Origin: Promethearchaeota archaeon
Lineage (GTDB): Archaea; Asgardarchaeota; Lokiarchaeia; Sigynarchaeales; SOKP01
DNA length: 64,000 bases
Direction of reading: 5' to 3'
NCBI GenBank assembly: GCA_019058515.1
Contig: JAHPYY010000159.1
Coordinates: 1 to 64,000, forward strand
Position numbers and translations under genes: made by a program. The notes beneath the pieces were generated by a model. The model saw only the letters and a list, made by a program, of their open reading frames with translations. It was not told the DNA's origin and made no database searches. Below are positions 16,746 through 23,970 of this stretch, in pieces. Each line of letters starts with the position of its first letter. Position 1 is the stretch's first letter.

Positions 16746-17066
16746 ATGTTCGAAGATAATAATGTAAGAATTATAAAATCATTTGAAGATTTAAATAAAT
16801 TTATTTCCAAAGAATATCCTGATTATAATAATTTCTCCTGGGAAATAGAACCTATGGATTATATAATTAATCCTTTCTCTGGCAATAATGTGACATTTGA
16901 TACAATATGTGTATTATCCAAAAGGGAAGAACTATTGACTGAAGGTACCACAATAATAGTAGGTAACTTTAACATTTCAGTAAAAGCAAGAAATTTTGAC
17001 ACCAAATTGGTAGCGTTATGTATCGGAAATAAAAAAAAAGTAATACCCATACTAAAGGAGATATAA
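16746..17066 (+). CDS. Hypothetical protein
   Basis: 106 residues, not recognised. Mixed beta-rich sequence (DTICVLSKREELLTEGTTII, NFNISVKARNFDTKLVALCI) with no Cys cluster. It precedes the second GHCSN-module gene by five bases and is likely co-transcribed with it. Confidence 0.42.
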   Translation: MFEDNNVRIIKSFEDLNKFISKEYPDYNNFSWEIEPMDYIINPFSGNNVTFDTICVLSKREELLTEGTTIIVGNFNISVKARNFDTKLVALCIGNKKKVIPILKEI

Positions 17067-17071
17067 AATAT

Positions 17072-18412
17072 ATGAGTGTGTACGAAGAATTTACTGAGGA
17101 AATAAAGAAAATCGTTGAAAAGTATACTTCATTCAATATTAAAAAACTAAAGCGTTTTGGGACCCATAAAAAAACCCTACTTCTCTCCATTAGTTACAAT
17201 CATACTCCTAACATTAAAATCTGTAATCTTTTTTATGCTGAATTATATGATGCATTTCATGCTTTAGCAAAAGATTATGATACTTACTTCAAAACAAGAG
17301 AATATCTAACTGATACGAAATACACTATTGTATATTATTTCAATTTACCTATTGAAAAAGATAACGAGTTTAAAGTAAATGATTATATTACGCTTAAATT
17401 AGTAAGAAGACAGACAAAGATTTTTATCAATGATAAAGAATTTACACAGTGTAAATTCCTCTTATTTAACTTTGATAAGAACGAACTTCGAGATTACGAG
17501 GAAATTGATTCTATAGATGAAATTAGAGAGAAATACGATAATACCCACGAAAGCAATCCACAAAAATTAGATCCAAAAGTAGAGTTTTGGGGCCATTGCT
17601 CTAATATACAAGCGTGGGCTGAAAACGATTACGATTCTCGATTGCTTGATATGAGACTAGCCTTTCCCATGTTAAGGCGACTTACTAAAGTGAGAGATCC
17701 GATTGCTGAACAAGTATTTAAAGAAGAGGTCGCAAATCGATTAGAATCAAATCATCTTCCTACAATAGTGTACCTCTTCGAGAATCACTATACAAAAGGC
17801 TTTAATACCGAAGAATTTAGAACAGTATTGCAAAATATAAATTTCAACAAAATAAAAAACTCAATACATCAAAATAAGCAATATGAAGATACAATATGGT
17901 CTAAACGGATCTTAGGTCATATTTTTTGGAGATTGAGAGAAATAACATTAAATACGAAAAAATGTTGTAATAGCCATTTAACTTTTTTAAAGGCTTTTCC
18001 TGAGAAAGAAATATATTTTTGTGCTAATTGTTATCAAGTTCAAGAGTTATATTTTGATTACAACCTAAAGGATCTTAACATTAAAGAGTTAGGCGATATC
18101 ACCAGTGTAGATTCAAAACTTTGGACTCCGATCTTAAGCGATAAGATATTTAACACAATTCGAAAAGCTATAATAGAAAAGAAACAATGTTGTAGTGAAC
18201 CTTTAAAGCTTCACAAAGTAAGTATGCCTTATCGAGAAACTTATATATGTCCAATATGTAAGCAATCATATGGGCTATTTTTTGACGACAAACTAAGGGA
18301 TATTAAATGGGAAAGATATGGGGACTTAGATAAATGGTTAAACCCCTCTAAAGTTTTTCCAGGTCCAATTAAAGTTAAACTTACGAAAAATCAAATTTCC
18401 TACGAATTTTAG
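17072..18412 (+). CDS. Second GHCSN-module protein, with two zinc-ribbon repeats
   Basis: 446 residues. Residues about 100-240 match the C-terminal part of the gene at 4262: FKVNDYITLKL, CKFLLFNFDKNE, SIDEIREKYDN, then EFWGHCSNIQAWAENDYDSR (about residue 171 on) and LAFPMLRRLTKVRDPIAEQV. The C-terminal half has two related modules, each a CC pair plus a CxxC: KKCCNSHLTF with FCANCYQVQ, and QCCSEPLKL with ICPICKQSY; both end in a Y/F-F-D-x-x-L-x-D stretch. They look like an internal duplication of a zinc ribbon. Converges with the AbrB gene (four-base 3' overlap). The function of this Asgard family is unknown. Confidence 0.7.
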   Translation: MSVYEEFTEEIKKIVEKYTSFNIKKLKRFGTHKKTLLLSISYNHTPNIKICNLFYAELYDAFHALAKDYDTYFKTREYLTDTKYTIVYYFNLPIEKDNEFKVNDYITLKLVRRQTKIFINDKEFTQCKFLLFNFDKNELRDYEEIDSIDEIREKYDNTHESNPQKLDPKVEFWGHCSNIQAWAENDYDSRLLDMRLAFPMLRRLTKVRDPIAEQVFKEEVANRLESNHLPTIVYLFENHYTKGFNTEEFRTVLQNINFNKIKNSIHQNKQYEDTIWSKRILGHIFWRLREITLNTKKCCNSHLTFLKAFPEKEIYFCANCYQVQELYFDYNLKDLNIKELGDITSVDSKLWTPILSDKIFNTIRKAIIEKKQCCSEPLKLHKVSMPYRETYICPICKQSYGLFFDDKLRDIKWERYGDLDKWLNPSKVFPGPIKVKLTKNQISYEF

Positions 18413-18672
18413 GTTTTTTCAATCTTAATTTGAATTAGCTCCCCTTTTTCGAGTTCTAAATATTGTTGAATATTCTGAGGAATAATGATACCAATGGAAC
18501 TTCCAGCAGTAGTAATTTTTGTTAATGTATCGACATCTCGGATTGATACTTTTACAAAATCTCCTTTTTTCAAATCTAAGTATCTTTTCATTTTTTTATC
18601 AATGATTACTCCCAGAGAATTTCCTATTGTAGTAATACGTGCAACTGTCTGAGCACTTTCTCTATCATTCAT
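18409..18672 (-). CDS. Tandem AbrB/MazE-like regulator
   Basis: 87 residues containing two swapped-hairpin AbrB-type units: ARITTIGNSLGVIIDKKMKR with YLDLKKGDFVKVSI, and TKITTAGSSIGIIIPQNIQQ with YLELEKGELIQIKI. Single-unit AbrB proteins dimerise to make one DNA-binding unit, so this protein could fold as an intramolecular pair. No toxin gene adjoins. It is the only minus-strand gene of the element and is divergent from the gene at 18856 over an AT-rich palindrome, suggesting autoregulation. Confidence 0.75.
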   Translation of the reverse strand: MNDRESAQTVARITTIGNSLGVIIDKKMKRYLDLKKGDFVKVSIRDVDTLTKITTAGSSIGIIIPQNIQQYLELEKGELIQIKIEKT

Positions 18673-18778
18673 ACATAGGTATTAATTTCAATATTATAAA
18701 TAGATTACTATAGAATTATATTAAGATTATAATATTTTAGAATAAATTTATATATTAATTTTTCTGATTATATAATAT

Positions 18779-18797
18779 GGTTATAATATATTATACC
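18779..18797. promoter_or_regulatory. AT palindrome in the divergent AbrB promoter region
   Basis: TATAATATATTATA (18782-18795) is a perfect 14-bp palindrome, flanked by GG(T) and CC that extend the symmetry with one unmatched T. It lies between the divergent AbrB-like gene and the gene at 18856, so it could be the operator of that regulator or simply overlapping TATA elements. Confidence 0.4.
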
Positions 18798-18855
18798 GTG
18801 GTAAGAACTCTATATTCCCGACATAATATATTTTAGCCCTCAGAGAGACAAAAAA

Positions 18856-19176
18856 GTGAAAAAAAAAATGTGCGAGAAAAATTGCATTGAAATCGATACT
18901 GAGTTATTTAAAAAATTGTTAGAATTTTCAAAGATCGCGGGGATTTCTCTTACTGCGATAGCAAACGACGAGTTGGGAGATTTTATAAATTATATTGTAA
19001 AAGAGGAACCGTATCTAGTATTAGATCGCTTCCTTGGCATCGAAACAATTGCGAATCCTTTTGAAATAGTAAAGAAGTTAAAGGAATTACTTGGGTATAG
19101 CGATGAAGAAATGAAGTTTTGGGGTTCCTCAGATCCTATTGAATATGTAAAGGATTGGGGCCATCCATTAAAATAA
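18856..19176 (+). CDS. Hypothetical protein, divergent from AbrB gene
   Basis: 106 residues from a GTG start (or the ATG at 18868). Soluble and helical: EIDTELFKKLLEFSKIAGIS, then FEIVKKLKELLGYSDEEMKF. The N-terminal part resembles the helix pattern of small antitoxin-like or RHH-linked proteins but there is no firm match. It ends in a T-rich stretch consistent with an archaeal terminator. Confidence 0.5.
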   Translation: MKKKMCEKNCIEIDTELFKKLLEFSKIAGISLTAIANDELGDFINYIVKEEPYLVLDRFLGIETIANPFEIVKKLKELLGYSDEEMKFWGSSDPIEYVKDWGHPLK

Positions 19177-19187
19177 ATAACCCTTAA

Positions 19188-19204
19188 TTTTTTTTTACTT
19201 TTTT
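19188..19204 (+). terminator. T-rich terminator
   Basis: Two T runs (nine and six T) directly downstream of the gene ending at 19176 and just before the next start; archaeal RNA polymerase terminates at such runs. Confidence 0.4.
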
Positions 19205-19226
19205 AATCAAGGAAACTAACATAAAG

Positions 19227-20009
19227 ATGCATTCTAATAATACAAATGGTTATGGACCTAATTATAGAGATTTACAACTGAGGAAAGATAAATTAAAATT
19301 ACAAAATTATAAAGATCTTCTCACAAGAGAGGAACTAGATTTAGAAGACATTCATTATCATCATATTGATTACAATAAGAATAATGATGATTATTTTAAC
19401 CATGTTTTTCTGTCATCGAAATCCCATAGGAAAATAACCCGTGCTCAAACCACCAATCCTATTGAAGCAGAATGGTGCAAAAGGCAATTACAAGAAAATT
19501 TAAAAGCCACTATCGAGAGAAGACAACCTATTATGCAAAAAGTGAATATCATTCCAAACATCAATATGTTTGTTGTGAAACTCCTCTGGGACGAAAAAAG
19601 CTTTTCAATTTCCTCCCGAATTGAGGATAGTTTGTACGAATTAATTAAAGAAACCAATATAGGTCAAATAATTCAAAATTTTATAAGAAAGTTCCTAAGA
19701 GATTCAACTTTCAGGAAAATATTTCTAAATACTCTTAAACAACAGTTTGATAATGATTTTTCTCAACCATATTTAAATGAAAATTGGTTTGAAGAGACCA
19801 AAGTAGTGTCAGCAAGAGTGTTTAAAATGGAAAAAGAGCTACTATTATTTTATTTTAAATTTTTATGTAGTTTTACGCTTTCTTACGCAATAAGAACAAT
19901 GTTAATTCACTTTAGAGACATAGAAGATCAATCTCCAATAAAAAAGAGAGAGGTAATCCCTATATTGAAGGAAATTCTTCGTATAACTAATCTTGGTAAA
20001 GAATTTTAA
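19227..20009 (+). CDS. HNH-like protein without the zinc cysteines
   Basis: 260 residues. Residues about 42-72 read YHHIDYNKNNDDYFNHVFLS then SKSHRKITRAQ, matching the H-H-x-D-x-N-x-x-N ... N-x-x-x-L ... H pattern of HNH nucleases, but the flanking CxxC pairs are missing, as in some structural-zinc-free HNH proteins. The remaining 190 residues are helical and not recognised. It is the last gene of the element on this side; a 580-base non-coding border follows. Could be a nuclease or a degenerate relative. Confidence 0.55.
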   Translation: MHSNNTNGYGPNYRDLQLRKDKLKLQNYKDLLTREELDLEDIHYHHIDYNKNNDDYFNHVFLSSKSHRKITRAQTTNPIEAEWCKRQLQENLKATIERRQPIMQKVNIIPNINMFVVKLLWDEKSFSISSRIEDSLYELIKETNIGQIIQNFIRKFLRDSTFRKIFLNTLKQQFDNDFSQPYLNENWFEETKVVSARVFKMEKELLLFYFKFLCSFTLSYAIRTMLIHFRDIEDQSPIKKREVIPILKEILRITNLGKEF

Positions 20010-20593
20010 TTTTTATCTTTTTTTCCTTTTTACTTAAAACCAGCGTATTAACTGATTAATCCCTTATTTGTTTACAATAACAGTATCCCAAACCTTACTG
20101 AGATTTGCTTTTCTGTTGAAAAGAGTATTTTCCGCAGCTCTTCTACGATCCCCTCGTTAAAAATATAAAATATTAAAGACCCCTTCGTTATTCTTTCTTT
20201 ATCTAAAATTAAATTAAGTTATTTTCCTCAATTGATCTATTCCATGAATAATTCTACGAGTTTTTTGCACTTTAATTTTTCGAATCGTCAGAATGAATTT
20301 CTTCTAGAGTGTATTGATGGTTATAGACCCTACTTCATTATTCGACCCTTTAAAATTTAAATCTAAGCGATCTATAAAAAATAAAATCTTTTAGCTTTAT
20401 TTTCCTAGTTATTTGCAGTTAGCGACAAAAGTACCAAAAACTAATTTTTGGGTAACGTCATAGTAACGTTACACCGCTCCCATTTCGCACATTTCACGAA
20501 AATTTAGAGGAAGATATTATCTATTTTGCCATGAAATAAAAAAAGAGATTTATTAGAATATTTAATAATTAAAAACTAAAGATTAATGCATAT
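20010..20593. other. Non-coding border between mobile element and host genes
   Basis: 584 bases with no credible gene. It contains T runs just after 20009 (probable terminator) and the GTAACGT repeats at 20452-20472. I searched for a tRNA fragment that could mark the integrase attachment site and found none. The change from a dense plus-strand run to ordinary host gene spacing makes this the likely right end of the element. Confidence 0.5.
20452..20472. repeat. GTAACGT repeat pair / palindrome
   Basis: GTAACGT occurs at 20452-20458 and 20463-20469, 11 bases apart (one helical turn). The second copy extends to the palindrome GTAACGTTAC, and the two can also pair as an inverted repeat. It stands out in AT-rich non-coding DNA. 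Confidence 0.5.
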
Positions 20594-21349
20594 TTATTTT
20601 GATGGCTTTATTTTTAGAACTTCTTCTCTTTCTTTTCCTTTTAATTTTCTAATCGCGTATAAGGTTATAGTCGAACAAACTCCCATTTTCCGCAGGTTTT
20701 TTACATAATTTAACACCTTTTCCTTGTTTTTTCCAATCATATTATCCTTAAGAGCCCACCCAACTGCTTTTCTCACTAAATCTTCCTTATCCCATATCAA
20801 ATTATCGCATAATTTTAAAAGAAAATCTACAAATTTCCCCTCAACTCCAATTTTTCTTGAGAAGGTTACTACGCTTGTTCTTTTTTTCCAAAGATGAGGA
20901 GTGCAATTCCATTTTTTTAATAATTGTTTAGTTTCGTTAGGATACTTCCTTAATATAGGTTGCATAATACGAAGAGAAAAAGAGTCAGTTGGTCCCCAAT
21001 GGGAAATATAACTTAAGATTTCGTCTATTAACTCAAAATTCTGCGGTTTTAAATAGGGAATATTGAGCTCTAAAAGTTTTAACCCAAAATTCGTCTGTGC
21101 AATATAATCAGATTTATAGAATTTCTTTGCAAGCTGAAATCGGTCTTCTTGAGAAAGAGCTTTAAATTGATTAGTATATTTTTTAACAATCTTATCTATT
21201 TCAGGAACATTCAGTCCGTACGATTTGAATCCTTGTTCTTTGTAGAGTTGTTGATTAAATCTTAAGAAATTTTTCATAGATTTAAACTTCTTTGTTGCTT
21301 CCTTCGTTAATTCATGGTGTATAGTTTCATAAAGGGTTTCGATTTCCAC
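20594..21349 (-). CDS. AlkD-like DNA alkylation repair protein
   Basis: 251 residues of helical HEAT-like repeats. Family landmarks are KSYGLNVPEIDKIVKKY near the start, LAKKFYKSDYIAQTNFGLKL, the conserved aromatic/Asp segment YISHWGPTDSFS, LWKKRTSVVTFSR and DLVRKAVGWALKDN. AlkD proteins remove bulky or positively charged alkylated bases without base flipping. Host-type gene, 28 bases downstream of the methyltransferase gene and probably in the same transcript under the TetR-type regulator. Full length. Confidence 0.82.
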   Translation of the reverse strand: MEIETLYETIHHELTKEATKKFKSMKNFLRFNQQLYKEQGFKSYGLNVPEIDKIVKKYTNQFKALSQEDRFQLAKKFYKSDYIAQTNFGLKLLELNIPYLKPQNFELIDEILSYISHWGPTDSFSLRIMQPILRKYPNETKQLLKKWNCTPHLWKKRTSVVTFSRKIGVEGKFVDFLLKLCDNLIWDKEDLVRKAVGWALKDNMIGKNKEKVLNYVKNLRKMGVCSTITLYAIRKLKGKEREEVLKIKPSK

Positions 21350-21377
21350 CTTATCAATAGTCCAACTTCATATTTAA

Positions 21378-22253
21378 TTATTGAGATTTATCAGCGATAA
21401 TGTATACATGATGTTCTGGTACAACAGGTTCATCAAGACCAGTATATTTAACCTCAATAACCTTAAATCCATAGGAGTTCAGAAGATTTTCCCATTCTTC
21501 CACCTTGAGAAAATTGAGAGGAACATTAATATCTTCATCTCCAATTACTCGATTGTAGAACCAATCAAAAAAGCTGTTAGTCATCCTTGCATCCTCGTTA
21601 TCGACATAGGCTTCTTTAATTACCAATCGTTGCTTAGTTACTCTCGTTGCTTCCTTCAGCAGATGTTTTGGGTCGGTTGCGTGATGCAATACAGTATAAA
21701 GAATGGTAGTATCTACTTCTTCATCTCCTACTGGTACTTTATCCTCTGGATCGTATAATAAAAGAGATATTTCGGTGTAATTATAGTCAACTACATCCAC
21801 CAATACAACTTTTTTATTAAGTTGTTCTTTTATTTCGCGCGCTAAAAGTCCGTTTCCTCCGCCAAGGTCAAGTACTTTCTCTCCTACGATGTAATCTTTT
21901 ATGCCTTCAAACCTAATTATTGTTTGTTTGATTTCTTCAGCTTTTAAATCCTTTTCTTTATCTACATGCCTTCTAATAAATTTCCGTAGGGTTTGTTCAA
22001 CAACATTGAGGGGCAATCCTTTCTTTATCCCATTAGTTATGGTTCGGTTAACATAAAACCAGAATATACTTCGTTTAAAATAATTGACTCTCGTAAGTTT
22101 CATCGCAGACATTAATAAGGAGTGAATTTCACTCCAATATTTTTTGTCTTGTTTTGTCTTCTTAGAGAAAATAGGATATATAAAATTCTCTACGGTTTGT
22201 ATATCATTCTGAGTAGTAACTTTCTCGAATTTGATGGTTTGTCCTTGAATCAT
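21378..22253 (-). CDS. Class I SAM-dependent methyltransferase
   Basis: 291 residues. Motif I is VLDLGGGNGLLAREI (about residue 146 on), then VLVDVVDYNYTE, acidic post-motif DTTILYTVLHHATDP and KEATRVTKQRLVIKE, the pattern of small-molecule methyltransferases. The N-terminal 130 residues are helical and may cap the active site. It is divergent from the TetR-family gene with two operator-like repeats between them, so its expression is probably induced by a ligand. Substrate unknown; a small toxic or lipid-like compound would fit this context. Confidence 0.8.
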   Translation of the reverse strand: MIQGQTIKFEKVTTQNDIQTVENFIYPIFSKKTKQDKKYWSEIHSLLMSAMKLTRVNYFKRSIFWFYVNRTITNGIKKGLPLNVVEQTLRKFIRRHVDKEKDLKAEEIKQTIIRFEGIKDYIVGEKVLDLGGGNGLLAREIKEQLNKKVVLVDVVDYNYTEISLLLYDPEDKVPVGDEEVDTTILYTVLHHATDPKHLLKEATRVTKQRLVIKEAYVDNEDARMTNSFFDWFYNRVIGDEDINVPLNFLKVEEWENLLNSYGFKVIEVKYTGLDEPVVPEHHVYIIADKSQ

Positions 22254-22285
22254 ATTTTAACCAATTATTTTTTGCTTTTTGTAAA

Positions 22286-22326
22286 TGAGTTTTTGCTCAC
22301 TTATAAAGTTTATGAGTAATTGCTCA
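22286..22326. promoter_or_regulatory. Two copies of TGAG-N6-CTCA operator flanking a TATA box
   Basis: TGAGTTTTTGCTCACTTAT starts at 22286 and TGAGTAATTGCTCACTTAT at 22313, 27 bases apart. Each has the inverted halves TGAG/CTCA. Between them lies TTATAAA, a TATA-like box. The pair lies in the divergent promoter between the methyltransferase and TetR-type genes and is the obvious binding site for that regulator. Confidence 0.72.
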
Positions 22327-22341
22327 CTTATTGTAACTATA

Positions 22342-22992
22342 ATGCCAAATAAAGTAAATACTCGGAATAAAGAAGCAAAAATCAAACTAATTTACGATAC
22401 TTTCTTTAATCTAATCTTGGAAAAAGGATATCATAAAGTAAGTACAAATCACATTGCAGATTCAGCAAATATTGCTGTAGGTACTATTTATAGATATTTT
22501 CCGAAAGGAAAGGAAGATATTATGAGGAATTATTTTAATGAATCAATGGATACTTTTCTAGATAAACAGGATTTAATTAGTATTAATAACGACAATATTA
22601 GAGATTTTTTAAATAGTTTTTGTATCGAATTAGTACAAAATCACAAACAAAATAAAGGATATCACCTTGCGTTCAGATCTGCTATACAATCTGATGACAA
22701 ATTACATAACACATACAAAGAAAGAGTTTTCAGCTTGTTTAAAAATAGAACGCGCCAATTAAGGAAAATAAACGAAAATTTCAATCAAATCCCCGAGAAA
22801 GAATTACTTGAAGTATTTGTATTTATATATAATCTCGTAAATGCGCTTTTGTATCATCATTTATTTGTAATGGAATTATTTAGCACAGATAACAAACTGA
22901 TTGATTATCTAACAAAAATCGTAGCTTTCTCATTAAATTACTATAAGGACTTTATGAAATTTGATATAAAATCTAAACCAGAACGGAACTAA
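22342..22992 (+). CDS. TetR/AcrR-family transcription regulator
   Basis: 216 residues from the ATG at 22342; a longer reading from 22285 would run through both operator copies and is unlikely. The N-terminal helix-turn-helix is classic: IYDTFFNLILEKGYHKVSTN then HIADSANIAVGTIYRYFPKG. The C-terminal helical domain would bind a ligand. It probably represses itself and the methyltransferase/AlkD operon. Confidence 0.9.
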   Translation: MPNKVNTRNKEAKIKLIYDTFFNLILEKGYHKVSTNHIADSANIAVGTIYRYFPKGKEDIMRNYFNESMDTFLDKQDLISINNDNIRDFLNSFCIELVQNHKQNKGYHLAFRSAIQSDDKLHNTYKERVFSLFKNRTRQLRKINENFNQIPEKELLEVFVFIYNLVNALLYHHLFVMELFSTDNKLIDYLTKIVAFSLNYYKDFMKFDIKSKPERN

Positions 22993-23025
22993 AAAAAAAG
23001 AGTTTTAAAGTTAAAATTACATCAG

Positions 23026-23808
23026 TCATGCGTGTTTCTTTTTAATAGTGTATCCTAATCCGAGTGAAATTACAACAATACTTCCCAGAAGAAATAATAC
23101 ATCGTATCCGGGTATACCACTTAGAATTCCATCACCGTCATTATCAGAGTCTCCATCACCACCATTATCATCTCCATTTCCACCAGCTGTACCCAATCCA
23201 ATAGTGTAAATAACTTGGTTGTTGTGGAGAATGGATAGTCCAACCCACCCACCTGTAGTTGAATCGTAGGTATACTTGTAAGTAATATCTTCCCAAGGGC
23301 TATATACTACAACATTTCCTTGAATTGTTACATATTCTTCGTAGATACTGGTAATACTCATTGCTGCTAAATATGAATCGACCGGTGAGCCCACGAATAG
23401 TGTTTCAGGGGTCCAATAATAACTAGCAGGATCTTTTGGTATTCTCCATTCGCTGTCGATTGCTCCCATGGAAAATCCGCTTAACGTCCAATCGTATAAT
23501 GTAATATCGAGAGTAGATCTATCTTCAGATTCGGTAACCTCATTCACGATAATCTTAAACTGGGCCCCTAACTTCGTCATCTCTTCATTTGTCGATAAGT
23601 AGTAATATACAGCATCTTTAACGTTCATTTTCCACCCTTGCTCGTTTAGAAATGCATCAACCAGACCTTCCTCATCTATTAGTGTGACTTCTAATATCCA
23701 TTCATCCCCCGCTTGGACTCCCGCAGAATATGTAGTAGCACTTCCAGCTGTGCAAATAGCTGCTACACTAAGAATCAAGATTCCAACTAAGATAAATTTA
23801 GCTTTCAT
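23026..23808 (-). CDS. Secreted surface protein with IPGY-TM-KKK sorting tail
   Basis: 260 residues. N-terminal signal peptide (KFILVGILILSVAAICTAGS), an ectodomain of about 190 residues rich in aromatic residues, an Asp/Gly linker (NGDDNGGDGDSDNDGDG), then IPGYDVLFLLGSIVVISLGL and the basic end YTIKKKHA. The tail resembles the C-terminal sorting signals described for Asgard surface proteins, where a short motif before a TM helix and basic tail is processed. The Asp-rich linker could bind calcium. Function of the ectodomain unknown. Confidence 0.7.
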   Translation of the reverse strand: MKAKFILVGILILSVAAICTAGSATTYSAGVQAGDEWILEVTLIDEEGLVDAFLNEQGWKMNVKDAVYYYLSTNEEMTKLGAQFKIIVNEVTESEDRSTLDITLYDWTLSGFSMGAIDSEWRIPKDPASYYWTPETLFVGSPVDSYLAAMSITSIYEEYVTIQGNVVVYSPWEDITYKYTYDSTTGGWVGLSILHNNQVIYTIGLGTAGGNGDDNGGDGDSDNDGDGILSGIPGYDVLFLLGSIVVISLGLGYTIKKKHA

Positions 23809-23970
23809 ACTAACACCCTACTTTTTTAGAAATAAATCGCTAAAACTAACTAGAAAAACACATCAATTTAAATCTTGACATAAAAATTAAAATTTGCTGT
23901 AATTGGATTGGAATAGTTTTAAACAAAAGTAAACTTAGTCTAGAGTCTTAAACATTACTTTAGAGCGAAA

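Noticed and set aside
20010..20593. Attachment site made of a partial tRNA gene at the element border
   Set aside because: No segment with a T-arm or acceptor pattern was found, so I do not claim an att site.
21381..21758. Plus-strand frame inside the methyltransferase gene
   Set aside because: Antisense to a well-supported gene and no ribosome site or family resemblance.
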